Source: Halictus rubicundus
Lineage: Eukaryota; Arthropoda; Insecta; Hymenoptera; Halictidae
Direction of reading: 5' to 3'
NCBI RefSeq assembly: GCF_050948215.1
Contig: NC_135152.1
Location: 7,474,310-7,538,309, forward strand
DNA length: 64,000 nt
This document shows positions 9,201 through 17,165 of the stretch, piece by piece. Positions within the stretch are counted from its first letter, which is position 1, and the number at the start of each line of letters is the position of its first letter. A model generated the notes under the pieces. That model saw only the letters and a program-made list of their open reading frames with translations. It was not told where the DNA came from and did no database searches. A program made the position numbers and the translations under genes.

Positions 9201-11934
9201 CTTCGTCAGGGTCTGTCGCTGTGACGGATGTTACCGGAGTCCCCGGTGGATCGTCCTCCGAGACGACAGCTTCGTAGTTCTTCGGGTCGAAATAGGGGTC
9301 GTTGTCGTTGACATCGGTCACTGTGATTATCACGCTGGTCGTGGCTGTTTTTGGCACTTCGCCCGAGTCTGCTGCTATCACGGTGAACTGGTACCTGCAA
9401 TGATGATGAATTGGGGTTACATGTCCAGTGAATATAGGTCGTATTAACCGAGAAAAATAATATGTACGATGCCCTCCTCATGTTGAAATTTATACAGTAA
9501 TTCTATTATATTCATTCATTCCAAATAAATACCTTGAACAATGTTCCCGGTCCAGCTGCTTGGTCGTATAAATCCACCCGCTTTCGCTGTTCACAGTGAT
9601 GGGGAAATTCTCGGTGGAGGCGCCAGAAAAGTCCCTAGCCCCAATAGTGTACTTGATCTGAGCGTTAGGACCCTCGTCAGCATCGTACGCTTGTATCCTC
9701 AGCATCGAGTATCCAACAGGTACATTCTCAGACACCGATTCTTGAAAATGACTGGTATAAAACCTAGGCGCATTATCGTTAACATCCTTCACGTGGACCA
9801 GCAACTGTGTAGTATTGGACCTGGCAGGTGACCCTCCATCTTGCGCTCTGATTACTATCTTATAGCTCCTGGTCGACTCATAATCCAGAGGCTTAACGAG
9901 AGCTACATCACCGCTCATGGAGTCAATGGAAAAAGTGTTTTGCGTGTTCCCTCCGATAATCGCATACCTAACAGCAGCGTTGCTGCCTGCGTCAGCATCG
10001 GTAGCTCTTATGCGAGCTATCACGGGGTTGGCGGTGTAGTCTAGGTCCTCTGGTATCCACACGGAGTACGTTCTCTCGGTAAATTGTGGATAATTATCGT
10101 TATCGTCTAAAACACGGACTACCAACGTCGCGTTTGCTGTTTTCCTAGCAGAAGGAGGAGTAGCCTGATCGGAGACGCTGAGGATCACCGTGTAGATCTC
10201 GGTCTTCTCTCTGTCTAGGGGTGTGCGAGTGGTTACCACTCCTGATCTAGAGTCTATTCGAAACGTCAGAGCATCGTCTCCGCTTGAGATACCGTTCCCG
10301 CTGCTGATCGACAAGATAGAGTACTCCACCTCCGCGTTTCTCCCAGTATCTTGATCCGTTGCTTTCACTGTGACTACTGTGGATCCTACGGGCACACCCT
10401 CTCGAACCGAGGCGTCGTACTCTCGCCATTCGAAGCTGGGAGCGTGGTCGTTGGCGTCCAACACGTTCACTTGAAGAGTCGTCGTTCCTGTTCTCGGAGG
10501 AAACGAGTCGTCCACGGCTAGCACCCTGAAGTAGTGAACATCTATGCCCTCTCGGTCCAGTCTGGCCCTCGTTGTCACCCTGCGATTGGAATACGTTAAT
10601 ACATGGTGTAGAGGTGGAAATATTGTAATGTAAACATTTTTTATGTGCGCGAAGGTGTTTCGGAGATTTCAAGGTCAACTTGATTCTTTTAAATGGAAAG
10701 ATTTTCTAAATGACTCACCTTCCAGTGACAGGGTCAAGGAACAACAAGGACTGGGACCTAGCATCCAACAGTGAGCTCATGGAGTATCTGACAGTGCCTC
10801 CTTCAGGGTCCCTAGCTCTCACAGAGGTGACATAAACGCCAGGATCCTTCTCCTCCTCCACAGCCCCGGTGTACAATGGTTGCTCGAAATAAGGCGACTG
10901 GTTCTTCAGCTCTCTTCTGACTCGTCGACCCAAATCAGTGTCGTCCAGCTGTCTATGGTGGAACACGATCTTCAAACGGTGCTCAGCATCCGTCAACCTC
11001 GACTCCATGCCGCATCGGAGGTTCATCGACACAGAGATCTTCCACAAAGGATCCACCAAACATTGCTCCGAGGCGGATACAAGGTCACCAGCTGCGCCCT
11101 CGATGAGAAACCTTGGATCCGCCACGCCACCCCATCGGGTCTCGCACTCCTTCAAGGCCGTCTGAGGGAGGAAGTCGCGTAAGGCTGCCACCAGCTGCGA
11201 TGTCCGCAGGCAGACCTCGGTGAACCTGTTGCCAGAGGAACGAGAATCTTATCAGCTGTTGTCTAGACCGTCTCCGAGGTGCGTGCACGGTGACTGGTCG
11301 CTGTCGCGCACCGTTAATGAATCATGGAAATCGAGCAACGGGCTCTTGATCGCCGTTTCATGCTAATTACAACGCGATAACGGACTTGAGAAAGTAGTTA
11401 ACCCCCTCCCAACCCCCATAACCCGAGATTTTTATTTTATACAACTTAAACGATTGACGATGTATTTACAGATCGGCACGTTAATACTCACCTCTCAGCA
11501 CTGGGCATAGCATAAGAAGCCAGTGTCTCGGCCATCCATCCCCTAGTGGCAGCCAAATCCCGGTTCTCACCACCGCAGCCGGTGATCAGGATCCTCAAAG
11601 GCAAGCTATAGTAATCGATCGTCGGCCTGCCCAGTCTAGAGCTAGTCGAGTCCACGTAGAAGGTGAATATCCTCGGGTATTGAAGCCCATCGCAACTCAA
11701 AGGCCTCGCCAAAGTGACGCGACCCGTATGAGGGTGGACTTTGAGGAGTTTCCTGGCGAACCAGGCTGTTCTTTCGTTGGAGACCTCGTATTTCCGGCGA
11801 CCGCCCAACTGGGGTACGCCGGCCTCGAAGACGACAGTGCCGGTCGGCGTGCTGGATGACAGCACTGCCAAATAGGCGTCGCTCAGGGTCCAGAAGGACG
11901 CGAGGATCGGCAGGACCCATTTCCACCTAGCCAT
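1..11934 (-). CDS. stan: Starry night/flamingo (CELSR-type) atypical cadherin adhesion GPCR, 13 exons, 3' end outside window
   Basis: Seven-pass cadherin of the core planar-cell-polarity pathway. The family forms homophilic bridges between neighbouring cells with Frizzled/Dishevelled and Van Gogh/Prickle, and also guides dendrites and axons; it acts at the plasma membrane. Exons in transcription order are 11934-11492, 11225-10719, 10579-9533, 9394-8554, 7989-6344, 6245-4932, 4676-3655, 3036-2670, 2455-2234, 2016-1444, 1222-796, 720-483 and 221-1. All introns are GT-AG and phase is consistent at every junction, giving 8,868 coding bases (2,956 codons) in the window. Domain order: signal peptide, nine cadherin repeats (about residues 230-1220), flamingo box, EGF/laminin-G/EGF/laminin-G/EGF, laminin-EGF, HRM, GAIN-GPS (cleavage region near residue 2501), seven helices (about 2530-2780), cytoplasmic tail. 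The start at 11934 is chosen because it opens a signal peptide. The tail continues beyond base 1. Confidence 0.95.
288..413. mobile_element. TTAA-flanked piggyBac-type MITE in stan intron 12
   Basis: Perfect 15 bp inverted ends (CCTTTTGCACTCGAA at 292-306 and its reverse complement at 395-409) are each flanked by TTAA, the piggyBac target duplication. The interior has a repeated ACTCGAATGGCGAATCT and no coding capacity. It makes up almost half of the 261 bp intron. A related single end (TTAA then CCCCTAGCACTCGAGTGGCG) lies at 38,528. Confidence 0.85.
483..720 (-). CDS. stan: stan exon 12: cytoplasmic tail
   Basis: Residues 2804-2883, very rich in Ser/Thr/Tyr (STSSTTSRSTNKTG, HTSTSTSNYNSD), typical of the flamingo tail. 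The acceptor is TTTCAG at 724-721. The donor GTACCC after 483 gives phase 1, which exactly fits exon 13. Reading through the donor would add 19 codons and stop at 424-426, so intron retention could make a short-tail isoform. Confidence 0.85.
796..1222 (-). CDS. stan: stan exon 11: membrane helices 5-7 and juxtamembrane tail
   Basis: Residues 2661-2803. Helix 5 is TVIWSLIGPVCLAVFVNFC, helix 6 is LRTLLWLSVASLPLLGSTW, and helix 7 is LSYLLSIAVVVHAAFSLIG, followed by basic RVRRNLYLSLLRC. The donor GTGGGT after 796 gives a 75 bp intron. If it is not used, translation stops at 784 after five extra residues. Confidence 0.93.
1271..1417. mobile_element. TTAA-flanked piggyBac-type MITE in stan intron 10
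   Basis: TTAA at 1271-1274 and 1414-1417 flank inverted ends TACGTTGACTGCC and GGCAGTCAACATG, which match over GTTGACTGCC with differences at the outer bases. It is about 139 bp and non-coding. Without it the 221 bp intron would be roughly 78 bp. The interior holds a GCATAGAGATCCGCAGTGTA stretch that resembles sequence elsewhere in the window. Confidence 0.75.
1444..2016 (-). CDS. stan: stan exon 10: GPS cleavage region and membrane helices 1-4
   Basis: Residues 2470-2661. The GPS ends with CSCLQLSTFAIL. Helices visible: FMLALPLLLSALLILSLI, NLVMCVFFAEVLYLIAL, a third through SLHYAWLSTFAWTLVDSIHL, and a fourth through GYGAPAIIVGLTIGV. The position that is normally His before the cleaved Leu-Ser bond is Gln here (codon at 1926-1928). 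The donor is GTAAGC. Confidence 0.95.
2234..2455 (-). CDS. stan: stan exon 9: GAIN C-terminal part and start of GPS
   Basis: Residues 2396-2470. Encodes VAVRWGVEVAVGSPV and then the first GPS cysteine in NPQCVHWST. The acceptor is TTACAG and the donor is GTAAGT. It joins exon 10 to give CVHWSTARGTGEWSRMGC, the invariant C-x-W...W...C pattern of GPS motifs. This supports both splice sites. Confidence 0.92.
2526..2648. mobile_element. Short mariner/Tc1-type MITE in stan intron 8
   Basis: TA at 2526-2527 is followed by GGTCAGTGCAAAAGTTC. The other end reads TTTAGCACTGCCT followed by TA at 2647-2648. The two ends are imperfect inverted repeats of about 16 bp (GGTCAGTGC against AGGCAGTGC). The ends resemble mariner-type termini and there is no coding capacity. 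The intron without it would be about 90 bp. An old degenerate copy or chance similarity is possible. Confidence 0.5.
2670..3036 (-). CDS. stan: stan exon 8: GAIN domain
   Basis: Residues 2274-2396. The acceptor is TTTCAG and the donor is GTAAAT. The MGLDVVTSESLYGYE start is characteristic of the flamingo GAIN domain. The middle (about 2300-2345) is a Ser/Thr/Pro-rich insertion, and the end (SKIRVPLSILGIKPL) returns to GAIN beta structure. The two flanking introns each carry a TA-flanked inverted-repeat element. Confidence 0.9.
3106..3645 (+). mobile_element. Internally deleted mariner element with intact 30 bp terminal repeats, in stan intron 7
   Basis: Inverted ends at 3108-3137 and 3614-3643 match at 28 of 30 positions and begin ACACATCACTCAATAAGT. 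Both are flanked by TA (3106-3107 and 3644-3645), the mariner target duplication. The element is about 536 bp against about 1.3 kb for a full mariner. It encodes only the N-terminal transposase part, antisense to stan. A short tandem duplication (TATGAGAGTATGTTG repeated) replaces the catalytic region. Confidence 0.95.
3285..3497 (+). pseudogene. Mariner transposase remnant (N-terminal helix-turn-helix only, frameshifted)
   Basis: The start reads MDRKEFRVLIKHCFLMGKNT and continues through a typical mariner DNA-binding N-terminus to WYAEF. A small deletion then shifts the frame: the following DNA still encodes the usual TDDAERSGRPKS stretch, but in another frame. The sequence is lost after the PENIK region, so the whole DD34D catalytic domain is missing. 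It cannot be an active transposase. Confidence 0.93.
3655..4676 (-). CDS. stan: stan exon 7: EGF, laminin-EGF, hormone-receptor motif, GAIN start
   Basis: Residues 1933-2274. It begins by finishing an EGF module (GYKCECSSPEYSGEYC), continues through a laminin-type EGF with eight cysteines, then the HRM domain (Trp-Trp-Pro after ten residues of CPRSYAEGL, ending SCDDALGGWQEP), then helical GAIN subdomain A. The end is placed at 3655 because the donor GTTTGT there gives the phase-1 junction that exon 8 requires, producing TSP-L-MGLDVV. This donor directly abuts a mariner remnant. Confidence 0.88.
4932..6245 (-). CDS. stan: stan exon 6: laminin G1, EGF, laminin G2, EGF
   Basis: Residues 1495-1933. 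Two laminin-G jelly-roll domains are visible (GLLLYNGRYNERHDFIALE and, later, DGEWHRIEIVWQSGQVSLD), separated by an EGF module (CSSSPCKNNGKC) and followed by CDLNPCNNTGTC. These modules sit between the cadherin rod and the GAIN domain in all flamingo/CELSR proteins. The donor is GTTCGT. The following 255 bp intron shows no obvious transposon. Confidence 0.94.
6344..7989 (-). CDS. stan: stan exon 5: cadherin repeats 7-9, flamingo box, EGF repeats, start of laminin G1
   Basis: Residues 947-1495, the largest exon. Linkers DVNDSPP and DVNDNAP end repeats 7 and 8. Repeat 9 lacks a canonical end linker, as is usual in CELSR proteins. The membrane-distal flamingo box (TDKMLLNSITVRL onward) follows, then Cys-rich EGF modules (CYSNPCMHGGTC and CAPGVCKGGSQC). 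The exon enters the first laminin-G domain at RSFGPATFLTF. The donor GTTTGT is non-consensus but valid. Confidence 0.95.
7990..8553 (-). other. stan intron 4 (564 bp), non-coding
   Basis: The longest stan coding-region intron in the window. It has donor GTGAGT and acceptor TTCAG, is AT-rich near the acceptor, and contains no open frame in phase with its neighbours. I see no transposon ends in it. Confidence 0.8.
8554..9394 (-). CDS. stan: stan exon 4: cadherin repeats 4-7
   Basis: Residues 666-946. Linkers DVNDNDP, DANNFSP and DVNDNAP end three further repeats. DANNFSP departs from the usual DxNDN pattern: the second Asp is Asn and the following Asn is Phe. One calcium site between repeats 5 and 6 may therefore be weakened (inference). 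The exon ends in phase 0 after an AGG codon with donor GTGAGT. Confidence 0.94.
9533..10579 (-). CDS. stan: stan exon 3: cadherin repeats 1-4
   Basis: Residues 317-666. Calcium-binding linker motifs are visible in series: DANDHAP, DDNDNYP and DVNDNAP, with matching LDRE and DxD motifs in each repeat. The donor is GTATTT. A 138 bp intron separates it from exon 4, which continues the fourth repeat as RYQFTVIAADSG. Calcium-coordinating residues look intact, so homophilic rigid-rod function is expected from family knowledge. Confidence 0.95.
10719..11225 (-). CDS. stan: stan exon 2: N-terminal region and start of cadherin repeat 1
   Basis: Residues 148-317. The acceptor is AACAG before 11225 and the donor is GTGAGT after 10719. 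The later part contains the cadherin motifs YFEQPLY and RARDPEGG, the start of the first extracellular cadherin repeat. The exon ends inside DPVTGR, which continues directly into VTTRARLDRE of exon 3, a standard cadherin repeat core. Confidence 0.92.
11492..11934 (-). CDS. stan: stan exon 1: start codon, signal peptide and N-terminal region
   Basis: Encodes residues 1-148. The first residues (MARWKWVLPILASFW) form a basic-then-hydrophobic secretion signal. The rest is the poorly conserved flamingo N-terminal region before the first cadherin repeat. The donor is GTGAGT at 11491-11486 and the exon ends in phase 2, joining exon 2 to give Ala-Glu-Arg-Phe-Thr. No strong acceptor lies directly upstream of the ATG, so the leader may begin here. 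Two pyrimidine-rich AG acceptors occur further upstream on the minus strand near 12,119 and 12,056. Confidence 0.9.
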
Positions 11935-12172
11935 TGCAGCCGCCCTCTTACTGCGCCTTCTCGTGTCCTTCCCTCGAAAACCGCCGTCCCATCCTCAAGC
12001 TGTTCCCTGGTGCCTGGGGGCCTCAACTCGACGCCATCTTGCGTTACACCTGCAACAGGTGCGATACTATAGCCTTTCTTATTTCTGGAGCCCAGAAATA
12101 GGTGGGCTAAGGATTCCTGCAAAGAATTTTTACTGGTGCGACCTTTGGGTGTGAGCTGCAAGCTGAATATAT
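11935..12172. other. Immediate 5' flank of stan start codon, probable 5' UTR
   Basis: Contains no coding gene. On the minus strand two pyrimidine-rich acceptor-like sites (TTCTTTGCAG near 12,119 and CTGTTGCAG near 12,056) could receive a distal leader exon. This is inference from motif quality only. Confidence 0.35.
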
Positions 12173-12350
12173 GTGTCCTTTAAAGGGACAAACTATGTTT
12201 ATGCGTCCCTTCGAGGTACAAATACTATTGTGCGGTACATTGTTCCCTTAAAGGGACTGAGAGCGTATGTGTCCCTTAAAGGGACATGTTGCTTGTGTGT
12301 CCCTTACAGGTCCATAAGGGACAAGGGTTAAAGGGACCAGTATTATATGG
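12173..12350. repeat. Cluster of GTCCCTTAAAGGGAC palindromes
   Basis: At least four short palindromes of the form GTCCCTT-AAGGGAC occur within 180 bp: at 12174-12190, 12242-12257, 12271-12285 and (with a spacer) 12299-12322. A more diverged copy lies near 12210. Each could fold into a small hairpin. The cluster lies just upstream of the stan start codon. Confidence 0.75.
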
Positions 12351-15060
12351 GACACATCATCTGGGGTCTCAAATCTCTGAAATATGCAGAGGTCCATATT
12401 CATGCGGTAATGAATCTAGAGCAGATTTGCATATCAGCTGAGAAGTATACTCTCCAATTAGGGGTTGACCCTGCAGTGACACCATAGATCTTTCTTAACC
12501 CCAGAAAAATGTTGTATATACAACTTTTCACCCCCATTTGGCGAGTAATAAAATTTTTCGAGACACAATATCGATTATTTTCTTTTCAGTGTTACAAAAC
12601 TTTTGTGGAAGATTTGGAACGATTGCAGCGTGGAGTAGTGGAAAAGCATGATTTTTTCAGGCGAGATAGATCCAGCGGAGGTAGGCCCAATTAAATGCAT
12701 AACTCGTGAAATAAGTTATGTGCCCCCGCGCCGTGCACGAAGAAAGTATGTACGTTCTCTGTTCGACTCGTATAGAGTGTACTAGAGTATAATGCGAGCG
12801 TTCGTTAGCGTCGCCGAGTAAATCGCTCAGAAATGGCGGCCGGACGGTTTTCTTGCGCAGAAAATCTTTCGCGCGAGTGTGAGAATGCGATACCCGGCGT
12901 GAAACGTGGGAACAAAACGATTTCCGTTCGTTTCACCCTCTTTGTTCGTTCATTCGTTCCGTTCTAGCGCGGTGAATTCGTTGACCCTGTCTTCTCGAGT
13001 TCGTCGCCATATTCTGCTCCACCAAAGTCCGATTCTCGTTATCATTAATCTACCGTCTCAGCCTATCTCACTGATCGATCAACTCTTTCAACCTACCATC
13101 ACCCTCAAATGCCCAATTTTACATACTCTATTCTACGATTATTAAAATGATAATGGTAAAGATAAAAGTACTGCAATAAAAATCAGGCAAAAATCTAGAT
13201 AAATGTTCACGACCTAAGATACCATAATCTTGTAATTTTCGATACTCAGTATTAAATTTTCGATGGGGACGCCTAGGACCGGTTAAATAGATGCAGTCGG
13301 TATAGGAGATATTGCAAATACTTCGGAAACAAGATATTGCAAATACTTCGGTGAAAATTTGTAGACATCGAACTGAAATATATATAAACCGTATGTTTAA
13401 TACGCTACTCTGTAAAATAGCAGGCCGTAAGCCAAGGTTCGATTGGGCATCGGTCGAGAGTCCCGGATTGGTTCTCCGCAGTCGCAAAACAGCGTCGTCG
13501 GATCGGAAAAGCGGACTCGAACCGGTCGCGCGGAACGCAGAAATAATTCTACGATGTTCGCCGTACGATGTTACGATTTCGCGACCCGCGGATCGTTCCT
13601 TGTCCTCGTAAAAACCATTCAGTACGGCTCGAACGTTCTCTCGTCCGCTCGAGGGACGACTCTGGAACGCGTAGCTCGCCGCCGGAGATCGGCCCGGATC
13701 GTTTCTGGAAACGGGCGGATCGTTTCGGAACGCGGAAAGAAAAATTGGCCCGCGTTGTGTCTCGCTCGCCGAGACAGTTATATTTTCACGCCGCATCTGC
13801 CCCGGGGATCGTTAAACCGGGCAACGATCGGCATTCCTGCGCTTCGCGGCGCAGCGATTTCTTTCTTAACGAGTTTTTTTTTCGAGACTCAGTATGCAAA
13901 TCGGCGAGTCGTTACGGATTCGCACGCCTATTCCGGGAAGCGTGATCTCCGCGGGATCGTCTTGATCGTTGTTCGTCTTGAACAAACTGGAATCGGTTGT
14001 TGGGTATAAATCTTGAAGGCTGCGACAGATCAATTTCTTGGAACGATAACCGAGCAGGATGTATTACATATTCCCGATACTTTCAGAAATCGGTGAACTG
14101 GAAAATCGTTTACCATTTTTTTTTTTTAGAACTAGGTGAGATGAATAAAGTGCTTTTCGAGACGGTGATTGGTGTGCGCTTCGGTTCCTCTTGGCATGTG
14201 CTCCACATTCAAACTCGAATGATCCAAGACTGCATACCATCGGGAAAAGCGTGTCGGTCATGGTAGCGAAAGAAAAAACCGCAAGAATGCACTGTTCCAG
14301 ACAATAAGAGATGCCAAAAGGAAGCGTGTAACAGTTACGCTAAATTACGTTCGTTTCCGTGTACAGTTAGTCCTCCATTTTTTATCTCGCCTTTCCTCAT
14401 TCAATTTTCACCACTTGTCTCGTGTCTCGTTTCTATTCCCGACGGTTCTCTCAATTTTATCTTCGTCAGAACAGCGAACCGTAAACCCTGCCTCAAACAA
14501 ACTAACCTCCAGGTACTCGATGTATTAAAAGTATCGTCGAAACATTAATATACAAAATGCATAAATTTTGTTAGCTTCATTCGCACACAGTTCTTCCGTT
14601 CCAATCTTCGGGTCAAGCCGGCCCGAAAATACTCGATGCATTAGAAATATTCTCGAAATATGCACGAGAAGATATTCAACGCGTCTCTCCGGTGCACTCC
14701 ATTTGCATAGTTCCTCTGTACCAATCTGTGAAGGTCAGCGCAAGCATTCTTGTCCCGAACGTCCTCCTGCTATCTCACTTCCAGCCCATCCAAGCTGATA
14801 GCTCGGTTAATCTTCGTTCCGTTCCCTCCCATTTCCCTGAGCATATCTCTCCTCGCGTTCCGTTTCTGGACTTCCTCTTTGTTTCGCGTTCGCCACGATT
14901 GCAACGAGCTCAGCATCCGCCATCATGGCCACGGCTAACGAAGTTACTCGCTCGTAAACCAGCCAAGAATTCGCTTAAACAACTTAACAAATAGCTCGAC
15001 TCCGAATAATAATAAGACCTGGTACCTCTATTATCGAGTTCAAACCTCGGGTAAATTCAA
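12351..15060. other. Gene-poor upstream region with GC-rich islands
   Basis: No recognisable gene. Stretches 12,720-13,000 and 13,440-13,960 are locally CpG-rich, which produces several overlapping long open frames on both strands that look like chance. The rest is AT-rich. It could hold stan regulatory sequence or an intron of its 5' UTR. Confidence 0.5.
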
Positions 15061-15067
15061 ACCTCAG

Positions 15068-15249
15068 GTGAATTCTCGATATATGTCAACAACGCGGGTC
15101 TTGCCAGCGTCGTATATCGTCCAGGAGACAACTCCTCGGCGTTCAAGGCCTCTCGAGCTTCGTGGTTCGTCATTGGGTATACCCCGCGGCTGTGGGGATG
15201 ATTCAGCGACGCTTATCATCCAGGCCTTGGCGACATATATAGAGAAATC
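15068..15249 (+). mobile_element. Miniature inverted-repeat element, CTCGATATATGTC family, copy 1
   Basis: Left end TGAATTCTCGATATATGTC and right end GACATATATAGAGAAATC are imperfect inverted repeats. The interior carries GGGTATACCCCGCGG and CCAGGCCTTGGCGACA. Three further copies in the window (51,018; 53,795; 56,851) show it is a repeated family. It has no coding capacity. Confidence 0.85.
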
Positions 15250-15304
15250 CAACTGTACAATGCAATTATTTGTTCCCACTAGAGATCACGGTCTCGACAG
15301 CCAA

Positions 15305-15965
15305 TCGATCTCAATTTCTACCACAAAGGGATTCGAAGCTTCCAATCAACATTCCGCTAAAACACGTGTTCATTGAATGGTAGCTATACTACCCAGTTTC
15401 TGCGAAGCCCTTCGATCCTCAATAAACCTCAACTAGCTAGCTTCCCATCCGCTCCGACTCGAGAACCAATCAATCTCCGTTTCTACGATACCACAAAGGG
15501 ATTCGAAGCTTTCAATCATCAACGAAGTAGCACAAATCTTCACCGAAGGTATCTATGCTACCACGTTCCTACGAAGCTAGATCCTTCGATCCTCGTCGAA
15601 CTCCACCTTGCCAGCTTCCCAACGCATTTGTTTGCAGTCCCTCGAGATCATTCGATCCGGAAGCAATTCACCTGGATTCCTAGAATACCAGAAAGGGATT
15701 CGAAGCTTTGAATCATCAACGAAGTAGATCCGATCTTCACCGGAGGTATCTAGGCTACCAAGTTCCTACGACGCTGGACCCTTCGATGGTCATCAAACTG
15801 CAGTTAGCTGCGAGGCAATTATTTACAGTCACTCGAGACCGTAGACCCGCGGAACCGATCCCTCTCGACTCCAGCACCCGCACAAAAGAATTCGCCTGGA
15901 ATAAAGCCGATCTCGAAGAGAAGAGAAGAGGAGCCCGGCGTGTATATCGGTGCTACCAAGTTCCC
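15305..15965 (+). repeat. Diverged tandem array, about four units of 170-197 bp
   Basis: The landmark AAAGGGATTCGAAGCT recurs at 15325, 15495 and 15692, with a degraded form near 15882. Each is followed by conserved blocks such as AATCATCAACGAAGTAG, ACCGRAGGTATCTA and GCTACCA(A/C)GTTCC. Unit spacing is 170, 197 and about 190 bp. No coding function is evident. Confidence 0.85.
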
Positions 15966-16145
15966 CATCGAACTTCATCGTCTCGCGAACCATCTACTGG
16001 AGCCGTAGCGGTGCGGCTTTGAAAGGAACGCTGCTGCTGGAGAAGGCAGAGTCGACTCGTACTCTGGCTGTAGGAGCAGGTCCTTAACGGCGACGAGTGG
16101 AAACGCGTTTAAGAATACGGGGAGGACGAGAGTAGGCTCGCAAAC

Positions 16146-16151
<6 letters not shown>

Positions 16152-16181
<30 letters not shown>
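16152..16181 (+). repeat. (CT)n microsatellite
   Basis: About 15 uninterrupted CT units. It creates an Arg-Glu run in the overlapping minus-strand open frame, which is one reason that frame was not accepted as a gene. Confidence 0.95.
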
Positions 16182-16184
<3 letters not shown>

Positions 16185-16857
16185 CGTTCCCGCTTTCTCG
16201 CCGATTCTGTCTCTCTTGCTCGCTCGCGAACGCAATGAGCATCTTCCCGTTTGTTTTATTGCGCGAAGGAATCGCTGCCCGGCTCTCGGCTCTCGGTCCC
16301 CAAGAAGATCGCTAGTTGACCGTAGCCGGAGCACGGGATAGGCCTCTCTTGCCTCTCGTCGGCGCGTTCCTCTCCCTGCCCCCCTTTTCGTCCCCCTTAT
16401 TCCTCTCCGACACTCCTCGTCCTCGGGCCGGAGGCTAGCCGATCCGGTTTGACCAATCCAAACGAATGGTGCATCGGCACGAACCAATCGAACCGGCCGA
16501 GGTAGACAACGGAGAGCCGTGGCCGAGAGGCCCTCCTCTTCTCTGCTTGCCCTCTGCCTTTGCCTCCCCGCGAGCACGGAACAAAATAACACGACGCTAA
16601 GGAAAAAGAATGGAAAAAGGAGCGAGCGAGGTGATGGCCAGGGACGACGGCGTTTAAAGCCACGCACGGACCCCGATCGCCTAGCCTCCTCGCGGAGACC
16701 CGTGTATAATCTCCAGGGAGGGAGCGTCAGGATGTTTGGAGAACGATTCGGGAAGAGGATCTGCGGTAGAGCCTCGATAATTGCAAGAAATTCGAGAGGG
16801 AAAATTATATATGGCTATCGGGAGTGTGAACGATTCAATTTGTTCTCGACGACCTGA

Positions 16858-17165
16858 CGGATACGTTTTTCAGGACTGCAGTAGTGCCTCGATGGTTGCA
16901 CAACGTCTGGAGAAGATTTGAAACAGAGGGAAATTTGGCGGGCTGTCTAAAGCGACCAATTGATAGTCTTAGGGAATAGGTTTCTTATTGATGACCTGGC
17001 GGTTACTTTTTCAGGACTGCAGTAGTGCCTCGATGGTTGCACAACGTCTGGGGAAGATTTGAAACAGAGGGAAATTTGGCGGGCTGTCTAAAGTAACCAA
17101 TTGATGGAATGGAATTCCCATTTTTCAGGGAATGGGTTTCTTATTGAGGACCTGGTGGATACGTT
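16858..17165 (+). repeat. 141 bp tandem duplication plus partial third copy
   Basis: The block starting CAGGACTGCAGTAGTGCCTC occurs at 16871 and 17012 with only a few differences over more than 100 bp. The flanking motif GACCTGRYGG...TTTTT occurs three times. High identity implies a fairly recent duplication. Confidence 0.88.

Noticed and set aside
13128..13796. 222-codon minus-strand frame overlapped by plus-strand frames of 188 and 125 codons
   Set aside because: Long frames in several phases at once reflect CpG-rich composition. None resembles a known family.
15975..16667. 230-codon minus-strand open frame starting with a hydrophobic segment
   Set aside because: It runs through a CT microsatellite, is Arg/Ser-rich low-complexity sequence, has no recognisable domain, and lies in GC-rich DNA where stops are rare.
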